NCBI RefSeq assembly: GCF_004402045.1
Contig: NZ_SOMG01000030.1
Span: 682,001 to 746,000, forward strand
Length of the DNA: 64,000 nucleotides
Direction: 5' to 3'
Source of the DNA: Lelliottia nimipressuralis
GTDB taxonomy: Bacteria > Pseudomonadota > Gammaproteobacteria > Enterobacterales > Enterobacteriaceae
Positions within the stretch are counted from its first letter, which is position 1. The number at the start of each line of letters is the position of its first letter. The notes under the pieces were generated by a model, which did no database searches, had not been told where the DNA came from, and was given only the letters and a program-made list of their open reading frames with translations. The position numbers were made by a program, and so were the translations under genes. Below, one piece after another: positions 10,131 to 19,555 of the stretch.

Positions 10131-11381
10131 TTAATGGCCTGAATGCGCGTCGTCAGCGGTTTCAGCCTGACGCATGCGCTCCAGCGCGCCGGTAATATTG
10201 GCCTCCGAGTCAATCAGGAACAGACCGCTCACCACCACCGAATCCCCTTCATTCAGGCCAGAGCCGATACCGGACTGTTGCTGAGATTCATGCAGAACGT
10301 GGACAGGCTTCGGCACAAAGCGCCCTTCTGCATCAACGGTAATGACCCGCTGCTCTTTGCCGGTATCGATAACGGCCTGGGACGGGATCAGCAGCATTTC
10401 CTGACTTTGGGTATTCAGCTTCAGGTACGCATTCATGCCCGGCTTCAGCAGTTCATCTTTGTTAGAGACCTGCAGGCGCACCTGCAGCGTACGGGTGGTT
10501 TGATCCACGCTCGGCAGAAGGCTCCATTTTTCAACCGGGAAGGTTTTATCCGGATAAGCCGGTACCGAAATGGCAAACTGCGAGGTGTCTTTCAGCAGAT
10601 AAGCAATCGACTCAGGGACCGCCGCGCTGATCCAGACCGGATCCATCCCCTGGATCTGCGCCACTACCTTATCTTTGGAAATATTCATGCCGGTGCGCAG
10701 GTCAAAGGCCGTGATGACCCCATCAATCGGCGCCTTGATGGTAAAGCGGGTCTGGATAGTGCGGGTCGCACGCAGCCTCTGAATATCGTCATCCGGCATG
10801 CCGGCCAGCCGAAGCCGTTCCAGGACCCCTTTTATCTGCGTGGGCGTACCGCCGGTACCGGAAAGCAGCAGGAACTCGCTCTGGGCTTCGACCCAGTCCG
10901 GGATCGTGATATCAACAAGCGGCGTGCCTTTCTTCACCTTATCGCCGAGGGTCAGCGGATACACTTTCTCAACGAATCCTTCCGCGCGCGCCTGCACAAT
11001 GACAAACTGATAGTCGTTATAGCTGACGTTCGCCGGGATCGTCTGGGCATAATTCAGCGTTCCGCGCGTCACCTTTTGCGTTTTTAATCCCAGGTTCTGG
11101 ACCTGCGTCGGGTCAATACGGATACCGGCACCGCTTTTTTCGTCATTCTCATCCGCGTATTTCGGCACCAGATCCATATCCATAAACGGCGATTTACCGG
11201 GCTTATCGAATTTAACGTCGGGCTTCATCGGGTCATACCAGAAAAGCACTTTTCTTTCAGGCGCGCTATTTTCTGTTTTTGCCGATGAATGAAGAGCCTG
11301 CCATGCCGTCACCGAGAACAGCCCTCCCGCAATAAGGCTACTGACTATCACGGCAGCGTATTTTATTTTCAAAGAGGCCAT
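10131..11381 (-). CDS. cusB: Copper/silver efflux periplasmic adaptor CusB
   Basis: Membrane-fusion protein of 416 residues that links CusA to CusC and hands over metal from CusF. An N-terminal membrane anchor/signal precedes the metal-binding segment [24 protein letters not shown], whose Met residues bind Cu(I)/Ag(I) in E. coli CusB. Lipoyl/barrel-sandwich parts ([19 protein letters not shown]) and the beta-barrel follow. It lies 11 bp downstream of cusF. Confidence 0.96.
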   Translation of the reverse strand: MASLKIKYAAVIVSSLIAGGLFSVTAWQALHSSAKTENSAPERKVLFWYDPMKPDVKFDKPGKSPFMDMDLVPKYADENDEKSGAGIRIDPTQVQNLGLKTQKVTRGTLNYAQTIPANVSYNDYQFVIVQARAEGFVEKVYPLTLGDKVKKGTPLVDITIPDWVEAQSEFLLLSGTGGTPTQIKGVLERLRLAGMPDDDIQRLRATRTIQTRFTIKAPIDGVITAFDLRTGMNISKDKVVAQIQGMDPVWISAAVPESIAYLLKDTSQFAISVPAYPDKTFPVEKWSLLPSVDQTTRTLQVRLQVSNKDELLKPGMNAYLKLNTQSQEMLLIPSQAVIDTGKEQRVITVDAEGRFVPKPVHVLHESQQQSGIGSGLNEGDSVVVSGLFLIDSEANITGALERMRQAETADDAHSGH

Positions 11382-11392
11382 GCCGTTTCTCG

Positions 11393-11734
11393 CTATTTAA
11401 TGCTCTTCAGTAAAGAGAGATTGCCCTGCTGAATAAACGAGAAATTCACGTGACTGCCGACTTTTAAGGCCTTGATACTCTCGTCCGACTGAATAAAGGT
11501 GAAGCGCATGGTCATCGCGGGCCAGCCAATTTCCGGGATGGCTTCATGAGAAATCGTGACTTTTTTGTTCGTGAGATCGATGTCCTTCACGATGCCCGTC
11601 CCGGTGACGATCTGCTCTGAGGTCCCTTCGCTGGCGGCATTCATCTCCGCGTGCTGATGAACCTCAGCCTGGAGGCCGGCAGAATACATAATGGAGATTG
11701 CACCGAATACAACGGCCTTAAGTGAATTGCGCAT
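11393..11734 (-). CDS. cusF: Periplasmic copper/silver chaperone CusF
   Basis: 113-residue periplasmic protein with signal peptide (to about LQA). The OB-fold metal site is complete: the His of ISHE, Trp of GWP and two Met of MTMRF give the known Cu(I)-His-Met2-Trp centre. A His/Met-rich linker (HQHAEM) follows the signal peptide. It delivers Cu(I)/Ag(I) to CusB. It sits between cusC and cusB. Confidence 0.95.
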   Translation of the reverse strand: MRNSLKAVVFGAISIMYSAGLQAEVHQHAEMNAASEGTSEQIVTGTGIVKDIDLTNKKVTISHEAIPEIGWPAMTMRFTFIQSDESIKALKVGSHVNFSFIQQGNLSLLKSIK

Positions 11735-11762
11735 GTTTATTTTCCTGTTTAATTAAATGAGG

Positions 11763-13148
11763 TTATTCGACCCAACCGCCGCCCAGCGCGGTGAAGAGAT
11801 TAATTTCATTAACCTGTCGGGCATAAATAAGGTCGAGAATGTTTTGCTGTGTGGAAAACAGCGAGCGTTCCGCGTCTAGTACTTCGATATAGCTGACCGC
11901 GCCGCTGGAATATAACCCTCTGGCACGCTGCAGGGTGATGTTTAGCGAATCAAGATACCGCTGCTGCGCAGCAAGCTGCTGGCTGAGGCTGTCCCGCAGC
12001 GCGAGCGCGTCGGCGACCTGTTTAAAGGCGGACTGAATTTTTTGTTCGTAATTCACAACCGACTGCTGCTGGCGAATTTCGGCCAGCTTCAGGTTGGCTT
12101 TATTCCTGCCCGCATTAAAAATGGGAATGTCTATTTTAGGAATAAAGTTCCACATGCCGCTTCCGGGCGTAAAAAGGCTGGATAACTCCGTGCTGCTTGT
12201 GGAAAGCCCGCTGGTCAGGGAAATGGACGGGAAAAAGGCAGCGCGCGCCGCACCAATATTCGCATCGGCCGCTTTAAGCTGATACTCCGCCTCCATAATA
12301 TCCGGGCGCTGCAGCAGGATTGCCGATGAAAGACGCGGCGGCAGCGTTACCGGCGCAATATCGCTGGCGTTCATTCCGCCGTCGCCCGGTAGCGCACGAT
12401 ACGTTCCGAGGACCAGCTGCAGGGCATTACTGGCCTGCGCCAGCTCTCCCTCTCTTTTAGCAATATCTGCCCGGGTACTTTCGATCTGCCCCCGGGCCTG
12501 TTCCAGCGCCAGGACGTTCGTGCTGCCCGTCACCAGCTGTTGCTCAACAAAAGCGTAAGACTGCTGGTAATTTTTCAGCGTTTCCCGCGCGATACGCAGC
12601 TGTTTATACGCCAGCTGCTGGTTGAAATAGCTCTGCGACACGTTAGAGACAAGCAGAATATGCACGGCGCGACGGGCTTCTTCGCTGGCAAAAAAGTTTT
12701 GTCGGTCAGCATCGCTCATGTTCTTCAGCTTGCCGAAAAAGTCGAGTTCGTAGCTAAGCGCAAGACCCGCGTCGTACTGCTGTGCGGTGGATTTGTCACT
12801 TGTCAGCCCCCCGCTGTAAGTGATGCCCGAGGAGGCATTCAGCTGAGGATAACGATCCGCATCCGTCACGTTGAACTGGGCCCGGGCTTCTTCAACCTTC
12901 AGGGCGGCCATTTTTACATCGCGGTTGTTCTTCAGGGCTTCTGTAATCAATCCTGCTATCTGAGGGTCGACGAAGAAGTTGCGCCAGCCGGTGTCCTGAT
13001 ACCCGGCCACCGAAGGCGTCAGGCCGTTACGCGAGAGCGAAAACTGCTGGGGTACCGGTGACGCCGGGCGCTGATATTCAGGGGCCAGCGAGACGCAGCC
13101 TGCCAGGATCAATACCGTACTGATGCTTAGTCGTTTTAACAGGAACAT
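11763..13148 (-). CDS. cusC: Outer-membrane efflux lipoprotein CusC
   Basis: 461-residue TolC-like outer-membrane factor. It begins with a lipoprotein signal ending LILAGC (Cys18), so it is lipid-anchored like E. coli CusC. Two repeated OEP domains follow, each with coiled-coil hairpin helices (LKVEEARAQFNVTDADRYPQ; LALRDSLSQQLAAQQRYLDS). It is the first gene of the leftward cus operon, just downstream of the CusR box. Confidence 0.95.
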   Translation of the reverse strand: MFLLKRLSISTVLILAGCVSLAPEYQRPASPVPQQFSLSRNGLTPSVAGYQDTGWRNFFVDPQIAGLITEALKNNRDVKMAALKVEEARAQFNVTDADRYPQLNASSGITYSGGLTSDKSTAQQYDAGLALSYELDFFGKLKNMSDADRQNFFASEEARRAVHILLVSNVSQSYFNQQLAYKQLRIARETLKNYQQSYAFVEQQLVTGSTNVLALEQARGQIESTRADIAKREGELAQASNALQLVLGTYRALPGDGGMNASDIAPVTLPPRLSSAILLQRPDIMEAEYQLKAADANIGAARAAFFPSISLTSGLSTSSTELSSLFTPGSGMWNFIPKIDIPIFNAGRNKANLKLAEIRQQQSVVNYEQKIQSAFKQVADALALRDSLSQQLAAQQRYLDSLNITLQRARGLYSSGAVSYIEVLDAERSLFSTQQNILDLIYARQVNEINLFTALGGGWVE

Positions 13149-13222
13149 AGCGGTTCAAATGAATTCCAGAGTATTTTTAGGGCTACTCTACTGAACGCAT
13201 CCTGTTTGACGGGTGACAGGAT

Positions 13223-13240
13223 AATGACAATGTTGTCATT
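13223..13240. promoter_or_regulatory. CusR box in the cusC-cusR divergent promoter
   Basis: AATGACAATGTTGTCATT is a palindrome with arms AATGACAA and TTGTCATT. It is very close to the CusR site described in E. coli (AAAATGACAA-NN-TTGTCATTTT). It lies between the divergent cusC and cusR starts and should drive both transcripts when CusS senses periplasmic Cu/Ag. Confidence 0.9.
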
Positions 13241-13310
13241 TATGGCGTAAGTCATTGTTAACGGTCGCGAGCGCAATAGAATGTCATCAGCAGCCAGTCA
13301 GGGGAGCAAG

Positions 13311-13994
13311 ATGAAAATACTGATCGTTGAAGATGAGAAGAAAACCGGTGAGTACCTCAGCAAGGGGCTGACTGAGGCGGGGTTTGTCGTGGACCACGCG
13401 GATAACGGCCTGACCGGGTACCACCTCGCCATGACTGCGGAATATGACCTGCTGATTCTGGATATCATGTTGCCCGATGTGAACGGCTGGGATATTGTCC
13501 GCATGCTCCGCTCTGCCGGCAAAGGGATGCCCATCCTGCTGCTGACGGCGCTCGGCACGATTGAACACCGGGTTAAGGGGCTTGAGCTGGGTGCTGATGA
13601 TTACCTGATTAAGCCTTTTGCCTTTGCTGAACTGCTCGCCCGGGTCAGGACGCTGCTAAGACGCGGGAATACGGTGATTGCACAAAGCCAGCTTCAGGCG
13701 GCTGACCTGACGGTTGACCTGGTGTCGAGAAAAGTGAGCCGGGCGGGCAATCGCATCCTGCTCACCAGCAAGGAGTTCAGCCTGCTGGAGTTTTTCATGC
13801 GTCATCAGGGCGAGGTGCTTCCCCGCTCCCTGATTGCCTCCCAGGTGTGGGACATGAATTTTGACAGCGACACGAACGCGATTGACGTGGCGGTAAAGCG
13901 GCTGCGTGCGAAAGTCGATAACGATTTTGAACCGAAGCTGATCCAGACGGTGCGCGGCGTGGGCTATATGCTGGAGGTGCCGGATGCGCGTTAA
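13311..13994 (+). CDS. cusR: Copper-responsive response regulator CusR
   Basis: 227-residue OmpR/PhoB-type regulator: receiver domain with phosphoacceptor Asp51 ([10 protein letters not shown]), Lys in LIKPF, then a winged-helix DNA-binding domain ([21 protein letters not shown]). The start MKILIVEDE at 13311 has GGGGAG just upstream; the frame is open to 13281. It overlaps cusS by 11 bp. Confidence 0.95.
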   Translation: MKILIVEDEKKTGEYLSKGLTEAGFVVDHADNGLTGYHLAMTAEYDLLILDIMLPDVNGWDIVRMLRSAGKGMPILLLTALGTIEHRVKGLELGADDYLIKPFAFAELLARVRTLLRRGNTVIAQSQLQAADLTVDLVSRKVSRAGNRILLTSKEFSLLEFFMRHQGEVLPRSLIASQVWDMNFDSDTNAIDVAVKRLRAKVDNDFEPKLIQTVRGVGYMLEVPDAR

Positions 13995-15438
13995 GCTCCC
14001 CAGGCGCCCTTTTTCTCTCGCCCTGCGGCTGACCTTTTTTATCAGTCTCTCCACGATCCTGGCCTTCTTCGCCTTTACCTGGTTTATGCTGCATTCCGTT
14101 GAAAAGCATTTCGCCGAGCAGGATATCAGCGACCTGCAGCAAATCAGCACCGCGATGCACCGCATACTGCAATCCCCGGCCGATCCCGATCAAAAGAAAA
14201 TCAGTAAGATCAAAGAGTCGATCGCCAGCTACCGCAACGTTGCCGTTCTGCTTCTGGATCCGCAGGGAAATACCCTGTTCAGCTCGGCACAGGGGGCGGC
14301 ATTACGCCCGGCGATGAACACGGCGAACTTTAGCGAACATCGTCAGGCACAGGATGTGTTTCTCTGGACGGTCGAGGGCCAGACGCCAGCCATGCATGCC
14401 GGGTCCGACATGAAGATGGAAACCTACCGGATTATCGCCTCTTCAGGAACGGCGACGCTGCAGGGCAAAACGCAAAGCTACGTCATGCTGATCGGGCTCT
14501 CCATTAATTTTCATCTGCACTACCTGGAGGCGCTGAAAAAGAATCTGCTGGCGATTGCCGCGGCGATCAGCCTGCTGATTGTGCTTGTTATTCGCATCGC
14601 GGTTCGCCAGGGACATTTACCCCTGCGTAATGTCAGCACCGCCATTAAAAATATCACCTCCGAAAACCTGGATGCGCGACTGGAGCCGTCCCGCGTCCCC
14701 GTTGAGCTGGAGCAACTCGTTATTTCGTTCAACCATATGATGGGGAAAATAGAAGATGTCTTTACCCGACAGGCTAATTTTTCCGCCGATATCGCGCACG
14801 AAATCAGAACGCCCATCACCAACCTGGTGACGCAAACTGAAATCGCGCTGAGCCAGCACCGGACGCAGAAGGAGCTGGAAGATGTGCTGTACTCCAGCCT
14901 GGAAGAGTACAACCGGATGACCCGGATGGTCAGCGATATGCTCTTCCTGGCGCAGGCGGACAACAATCAGCTGATCCCTGACCGGGTGATGTTTGATCTG
15001 AGCGCTGAGGTGATGAAAGTCTTCGACTTCTTCGAGGCCTGGGCGGAAGAGCGCAACGTCACGCTGGCCTTTAACGGGGTGCCCTGCCTGATAGAAGGCG
15101 ACCCGCAGATGTTCAGAAGAGCAATCAATAATCTGTTATCCAACGCCCTGCGCTATACCCCAGCGGGCAAAACGGTGACGGTCGCCATCAGAAAACGGGA
15201 TAACGACGTTGAGCTGGTGACAGAAAATCCCGGCACGCCAATCCCGCAGGAACATCTGTCGAAGCTGTTTGACCGCTTTTACCGCGTCGATCCGTCCAGA
15301 CAGCGTAAGGGGGAAGGCAGCGGGATTGGGCTTGCCATCGTGAAGTCCATCGTCACCGCGCATCACGGTAAAGTCCGCGTGGAATCGGATGCGGTGTCGA
15401 CGCGCTTCATCCTCACCGTACCGGGAAAGGTTGCCTGA
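13984..15438 (+). CDS. cusS: Copper/silver sensor histidine kinase CusS
   Basis: 484-residue membrane kinase: TM1 at ~13-36, periplasmic sensor at ~37-180 with Met/His-rich pieces ([12 protein letters not shown]), TM2 at ~185-205, HAMP, then the dimerisation domain with His272 in [10 protein letters not shown]. The ATPase domain has N ([10 protein letters not shown]), F ([10 protein letters not shown]) and G2 ([12 protein letters not shown]) boxes. It phosphorylates CusR when periplasmic Cu(I)/Ag(I) rises. Ends 4 bp before the convergent LysR gene. Confidence 0.95.
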   Translation: MRVKLPRRPFSLALRLTFFISLSTILAFFAFTWFMLHSVEKHFAEQDISDLQQISTAMHRILQSPADPDQKKISKIKESIASYRNVAVLLLDPQGNTLFSSAQGAALRPAMNTANFSEHRQAQDVFLWTVEGQTPAMHAGSDMKMETYRIIASSGTATLQGKTQSYVMLIGLSINFHLHYLEALKKNLLAIAAAISLLIVLVIRIAVRQGHLPLRNVSTAIKNITSENLDARLEPSRVPVELEQLVISFNHMMGKIEDVFTRQANFSADIAHEIRTPITNLVTQTEIALSQHRTQKELEDVLYSSLEEYNRMTRMVSDMLFLAQADNNQLIPDRVMFDLSAEVMKVFDFFEAWAEERNVTLAFNGVPCLIEGDPQMFRRAINNLLSNALRYTPAGKTVTVAIRKRDNDVELVTENPGTPIPQEHLSKLFDRFYRVDPSRQRKGEGSGIGLAIVKSIVTAHHGKVRVESDAVSTRFILTVPGKVA

Positions 15439-15442
15439 GCCG

Positions 15443-16348
15443 TCAGCGCACATCGCGGCACACCTCCAGCACCTTCTCTCTGAGCCACCGGTGCCCCGGA
15501 TCCCTCTCCATGCGTGGGTGCCACATCTGTGAAACCGTAATGGTTCGGGTCTTAAAGGGCAGTTCAAAGACGTGTACGCGCTCGGTCATCGGCTGGTTGA
15601 GCAGGTACAGCGCCGGCACCATGGCAACCAGATCGGAGGCCAGCGCCACGGACAGCGCCGTCGGAAAACCGGGTACCACGCTGGCGACCTTGCGTTTCAG
15701 CCCGCGCTCCGCCAGCGCCTCATCGACAAACCCGTGTAGCGATCCGTCCGGTGAGGCCACCACATGGCCCCAGGCGATATAATCGCTCAGGCTGACTTCA
15801 GGCTGTGATGACAGCGGGTGTCCCTTACGCACCGCGCCAACAAACCGATCCTGAAAGAGCCTTTGCAGCCGTATTTCAGGCCCCATATTGCCCTGCACGC
15901 CGATCTCCAGATCGACAAGCCCCTCACGCAAATAGCGCGACGTTTTTTCAGGTTTCGGCGAGAAACGGATGCACACCCCGGGGGCAACGCTCGCCACTGC
16001 GGCAATAAGCAGTGGCCCAAAGGCCACCACAAAACCGTCGTTAGCGCGGATGGTGAACAGCCGCTCGAGGCTTTCCACCTTCAGCGCATCGGTGGAGGGC
16101 TGCAGCACCGCCCTCGCCTCATGCACCGCGCTTCTGGCGCGGTCCCGGGTGGCTTCGGCCCAGGGCGTCAGCACCATATGTCGACCGGCCCGCACCATAA
16201 TAGGATCGCCGGTCACCTCCCGCAGCCTGCTCAGGGTGCGGCTCATGGCGGAGGTGCTCAGGTTTAAGCGCCGCGCCGCGCCCGCCACGCTGGCTTCTGC
16301 CAGCAGAATGTCGAGCGCAACCAGAAGGTTAAAATCAGGATCGGACAC
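15443..16348 (-). CDS. LysR-family regulator, divergent from MFS transporter
   Basis: 301 residues with HTH (ILLAEASVAGAARRLNLSTSAMSRTLSRLRE) and a LysR effector domain. It is of the subgroup with the short MSDPDFNLLVALDILL start. Its gene faces a drug-type MFS transporter across 117 bp. That gap holds the dyad TTAT-N8-ATAA (16370-16385), a plausible LysR site. By layout it should control the transporter. Confidence 0.88.
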   Translation of the reverse strand: MSDPDFNLLVALDILLAEASVAGAARRLNLSTSAMSRTLSRLREVTGDPIMVRAGRHMVLTPWAEATRDRARSAVHEARAVLQPSTDALKVESLERLFTIRANDGFVVAFGPLLIAAVASVAPGVCIRFSPKPEKTSRYLREGLVDLEIGVQGNMGPEIRLQRLFQDRFVGAVRKGHPLSSQPEVSLSDYIAWGHVVASPDGSLHGFVDEALAERGLKRKVASVVPGFPTALSVALASDLVAMVPALYLLNQPMTERVHVFELPFKTRTITVSQMWHPRMERDPGHRWLREKVLEVCRDVR

Positions 16349-16465
16349 GGTAAATCCTCAGATAAGGCGTTATATGCAACGATAAAGTGCAAACGCTGCG
16401 TCTTCCGCCCTGTATACCGCATGACTATAGTTTCGTCATCAATATTCTTATCCGGAGTGACGACG

Positions 16466-17881
16466 ATGACGCTATTTTCAAACCTGCCCGGCGATGAAGG
16501 TCTACCCGGGCATGAACGCGCCCGGGTTCTGGCCGCCGTCATGACCACCACGCTAATGGGCGTCTTTGACGGCACCATGATCAACATCGCGCTGCCCTCT
16601 ATGGCAAGGGCAATGGAGGTTCCCGCGAACGTTGCGGTCTGGTTCGCCAACGGCTATCTGCTGTCAGCGGCAATGACGCTAGCCATCTTCGCGGCGCTGG
16701 CGGCGCGCGTGGGCTATCGCCCGGTCTTTCTGGCCGGGCTTGCCACCTTTACGCTCACCTCTCTCGGCTGCGCGCTGGCAACCACGCCGGAAATGCTAAC
16801 CGGTATGCGCATTCTGCAGGGCATCGGCGGCGCGGCCACTCTGAGTATCGCCCCGGCGATCCTGCGTTCCGTTTTCCCGGGACGGCTGCTTGGCCGCATT
16901 CTGGGGCTGCACGCCCTGCTTATCGCCTCCAGCACGGCGATTGCCCCCGTGCTGGGCGGGACGATACTGGACGCGCTGAGCTGGCAGTGGCTGTTCGCCA
17001 TTAACATTATTCCCGGCAGCATCGCCCTGCTGCTGGCATGGCGTGCCTTGCCGCGGGAGTCGGCTGTTGACCGGTCATCCTTTGATGCGCCGGGCGCCGT
17101 GCTTTCGGCCGTACTGTTAGGTTCAGCAATCATGATGGCCAACAGCCTTCAGAGCGTAACGCAGCACGTTAGCCGGGAGGCGGTAGGCTGGGGGCTTCTC
17201 GCGCTGGTCAGCGCCCTCGCCTTTATCTGGCGTATCCGGCGCGCGCAAAATCCTTTACTGCCGCCGGTGATGTTCAAAAACGCCCGCTTTACCCTCGCCG
17301 CGCTGACCTCGCTGGCCTCGTTTGTGAGCCAGGGCATCACGTTTATCGCGCTGCCGTTTCTGTTTCAGAGCGTATATGGCTATAGCCCGGTGGTCTCCGC
17401 GCTGCTGTTCACCCCATGGCCGATTGGAATTGTGCTGATAGCGCCGCACGCGGGGCGTTGGGCAGATACGATTTCCGCGCCGCTGATTTCGACCCTCGGG
17501 CTGATGATTTTTGTCTGCGGGTTAGTCCTGCTGGCAACGTTGCCGGACAGCCCTTCCGCATGGAATATCTGCCTGCGAAGTCTGGTTTGCGGGATTGGCT
17601 TCGGCTGCTTCCAGAGCCCCAATAACCGGGAAATGCTCTCTAACGTGGCGCGGGAGCATGCCAGCTATGCCTCAGGGGTACTGTCGATTGTAAGGACATT
17701 CGGCCAGTGTCTTGGTGCCGCCGCGGTGGGCGTGCTGCTGGCCACGACGGCCGGGTCAGGCCATCAAACGTTTGATGACCGGGCCGTGCATTTTGCGCTA
17801 TGGATAGCCGTCATCGCCTCGACGGGATCGGTGTTGTTTAGCCTGAGCAGGCTGCGCCCTGCGGTTCGGGCGTCAGCCTGA
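16466..17881 (+). CDS. MFS efflux transporter, DHA2-like
   Basis: 471 residues, about 14 membrane segments. Motif-like features are an acidic TM1 (GVFDGTMINIALPSMARAM), AARVGYRPVFLAGL for the loop 2-3 motif, and RILQGIGGAATLSIAPAILRSVFP in TM4-5. This fits the drug/H+ antiporter 14-TM group. The ATG at 16466 has a CGGAG site; the upstream frame to 16421 has none. Substrate not predictable. Confidence 0.85.
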   Translation: MTLFSNLPGDEGLPGHERARVLAAVMTTTLMGVFDGTMINIALPSMARAMEVPANVAVWFANGYLLSAAMTLAIFAALAARVGYRPVFLAGLATFTLTSLGCALATTPEMLTGMRILQGIGGAATLSIAPAILRSVFPGRLLGRILGLHALLIASSTAIAPVLGGTILDALSWQWLFAINIIPGSIALLLAWRALPRESAVDRSSFDAPGAVLSAVLLGSAIMMANSLQSVTQHVSREAVGWGLLALVSALAFIWRIRRAQNPLLPPVMFKNARFTLAALTSLASFVSQGITFIALPFLFQSVYGYSPVVSALLFTPWPIGIVLIAPHAGRWADTISAPLISTLGLMIFVCGLVLLATLPDSPSAWNICLRSLVCGIGFGCFQSPNNREMLSNVAREHASYASGVLSIVRTFGQCLGAAAVGVLLATTAGSGHQTFDDRAVHFALWIAVIASTGSVLFSLSRLRPAVRASA

Positions 17882-17883
17882 TT

Positions 17884-17960
17884 CGCCCGGCGGCGCTACG
17901 CTTGCACGGGCCTACAACGGTGAAGAATGTAGGCCGGGTAAGCGCAGCGCCACCCGGCAA
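17884..17960. repeat. REP/BIME-type palindromic repeat
   Basis: GCCCGGCGGCGCTACGCTTG and, inverted, GTAGGCCGGGTAAGCGCAGC with GCCACCCGGC are two facing units of the enterobacterial REP family. They sit right after the MFS stop and before the hcp islet. Such units protect mRNA 3' ends and bind gyrase or IHF. Confidence 0.85.
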
Positions 17961-18016
17961 GAAAGACGGCTTAATTGTTGATGGCAGGGGTTGTCATCAA
18001 TCTCAAGCTGCTGAAC

Positions 18017-18502
18017 TTACGATATTGGACGTTCGTTCCACGCATCACTGAAATGAATATTACCGTCCAGAATTTTCCATGTGATTTTTGCATATCGCAA
18101 AGATACATTTTCCATGTGCCCAGTACCGGGGCAATCTCTTGTATCATGCATTATTGGAGTTATTGAAATGACTTTCACACCTTCCATAAGAATGTTGAAG
18201 TATTCCACTTACTGACCAGCATCATTGATGTGATAGAACTTTAATTCAGCACTTTGAAGCGTCTGACCAGTTGCTACTGCTTTGTATAGATAGGGTGAAG
18301 ATGAATCAATTGCTTTTGTTAAACTGAAAGCTGAGTGTTGCCTAGTACCTGTAAGTTTACCTGTTGCTTCATCTGTTGGAATGCTCAGGTTATGGATCAG
18401 ATCTCTAAGCTCTATACTTCCTTCACGGCCTGCAACATCAGAACCGCCACGGATCATTGCTCCGCCATCGTCTTTCAAAAAGAGGTGCACTGGTACAGCC
18501 AT
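18017..18502 (-). pseudogene. hcp: hcp, type VI secretion tube protein, broken by an in-frame stop
   Basis: Residues 1-97 (MAVPVHLFLKDDGGAMIRGG to FYHINDAGQ) and, after one TAA at 18209-18211, residues 99-161 (VEYFNILMEGVKV to SDAWNERPIS) are in the same frame. Together they make a complete Hcp of normal length. Hcp proteins usually read INDAGQEVEYFN here, so a single GAA to TAA change explains the break. SD AAGGAG sits 8 bases before the ATG. Hcp hexamers form the T6SS tube and carry small effectors inside. The toxin and candidate immunity genes lie directly upstream on the same strand. Full T6SS genes are not in the window. Confidence 0.88.
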
Positions 18503-18523
18503 TTCTATAACTCCTTATGTTAA

Positions 18524-18958
18524 TTAATCTCTTATTCCATTGGCTATGAGGTTAATTACAGGCATGATCGCTACACCATCGGCATAGAACAGATCCGAAT
18601 TAGTGAATGAATAGACCTTGCCCGTGATTTTTACATTTACCGTGTTCCCATAAGCAGAAGCTGTAACAGTGCTTGTATTGGCTTCAAGGAATGGTGATCG
18701 ATCTTCAAGGGCTTCCATAATGTTCCCGCTGTTGTCTTTATCCAAGTAGAAGCGGTAAACATCCGACACCGTAGCGCCTCCATCATCATATTTTGTTATG
18801 TACAGTGTCACGGAATCAGATAGTTTCTGTTTACTGACAAAGCTATCGTGAGGTGGTGCATTAAAATAATATTGGTATGCCAGAAACCCACAAACAACGA
18901 GTAATAGAATCGATGTGAGTAAGCAATGAAGCCATTTAATAACCGTATTTCTTTGCAT
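18524..18958 (-). CDS. Predicted immunity protein for the Ntox44-type toxin, membrane-anchored
   Basis: About 144 residues from the ATG at 18958 (AAGGA 8 bases upstream). One N-terminal membrane segment (WLHCLLTSILLLVVCGFLAYQYYF) is followed by a ~110-residue periplasmic part rich in beta strands (SVTLYITKYDDGGATVSDVYRFYLD). It starts 23 bp inside the end of the toxin gene, a tight coupling typical of toxin-immunity pairs. No family recognised; the immunity role is inferred only from position. A periplasmic location would suit a toxin met during T6SS delivery into the periplasm. Confidence 0.62.
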   Translation of the reverse strand: MQRNTVIKWLHCLLTSILLLVVCGFLAYQYYFNAPPHDSFVSKQKLSDSVTLYITKYDDGGATVSDVYRFYLDKDNSGNIMEALEDRSPFLEANTSTVTASAYGNTVNVKITGKVYSFTNSDLFYADGVAIMPVINLIANGIRD

Positions 18959-19337
18959 ATTCAATTCCTTGCCTTATCCAAAACTGATCGTGAGGATCAT
19001 CTCCATAAGGCGGTTTTTGATACCAGTGCCCCCATTTCTTTTTGGAAGTTTTAGCTCTTTCCTGCGCCCATCCAGCCCCCATCAATAACGTTTCTGATGG
19101 TATCCCGGCAGCATAACCAGCCGAACCATAATTGAAGTTCCCAAAGTTCGCTAACTCAGGGTGTCCTTGCTTGTAATCCCATGGCCCCCTATTTCTTACT
19201 TTTTGATAAAACCAAAAATAGGTTGTAGGGATAGCCATATTTCTACTCATACCATGCACTCTAGCAATCCTCATGTTTGCCAATACAAGCGCGATGCCTT
19301 CTTTTGGTAACAAAGGTATAACAGCCATATTAACCAC
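18936..19337 (-). CDS. Polymorphic toxin type 44 (Ntox44)-like effector
   Basis: Up to 133 residues, starting at GTG 19337 or, more likely, ATG 19328. The C-terminal ~80 residues match what I recall of polymorphic toxin domain type 44: PWDYKQ, then NFGNFNYGSAGYAAGIP, LLMGAGWAQE, PPYGDDPHDQFWIRQGIEY. Such domains are usually found as the C-terminal tip of large Rhs, LXG or VgrG-type proteins. Here the domain stands alone with ~45 extra N-terminal residues (IPLLPKEGIALVLANMRIAR). Next to a candidate immunity gene and an hcp gene, it fits a small Hcp-carried T6SS cargo effector. The toxic activity is predicted, not known to me from experiment. Confidence 0.7.
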   Translation of the reverse strand: MVNMAVIPLLPKEGIALVLANMRIARVHGMSRNMAIPTTYFWFYQKVRNRGPWDYKQGHPELANFGNFNYGSAGYAAGIPSETLLMGAGWAQERAKTSKKKWGHWYQKPPYGDDPHDQFWIRQGIEYAKKYGY

Positions 19338-19555
19338 TTACTTATCATGGGTATTGGGTCGATTATCGTACACTGTTGCGATAGTAAAAAAGATATCTGT
19401 TTCCGGAGAAACGACAGAAAAAAATATATCTAAGGTATTGATCGCATTAAAAATCAAAGAAGTTGAGGCGAAACAGAACTTTGGGTTAATAACTGTGCAC
19501 TGCTGTTCGGCGTCAGCCTGATTCTGTGCAGCGCCTTGCGTCGCTGCACAGTCGT
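19338..19555. other. Intergenic, no gene seen
   Basis: 218 bp, AT-rich next to the toxin gene, turning GC-rich near the DUF2891 stop at 19556. Presumed to hold the promoter of the leftward toxin-immunity-hcp unit. No clear dyads. Confidence 0.4.

Noticed and set aside
7358..10195. Several 70-200 codon + strand frames under cusA/cusB
   Set aside because: Antisense shadows of GC-rich coding DNA, rich in Arg and His, with no own signals.
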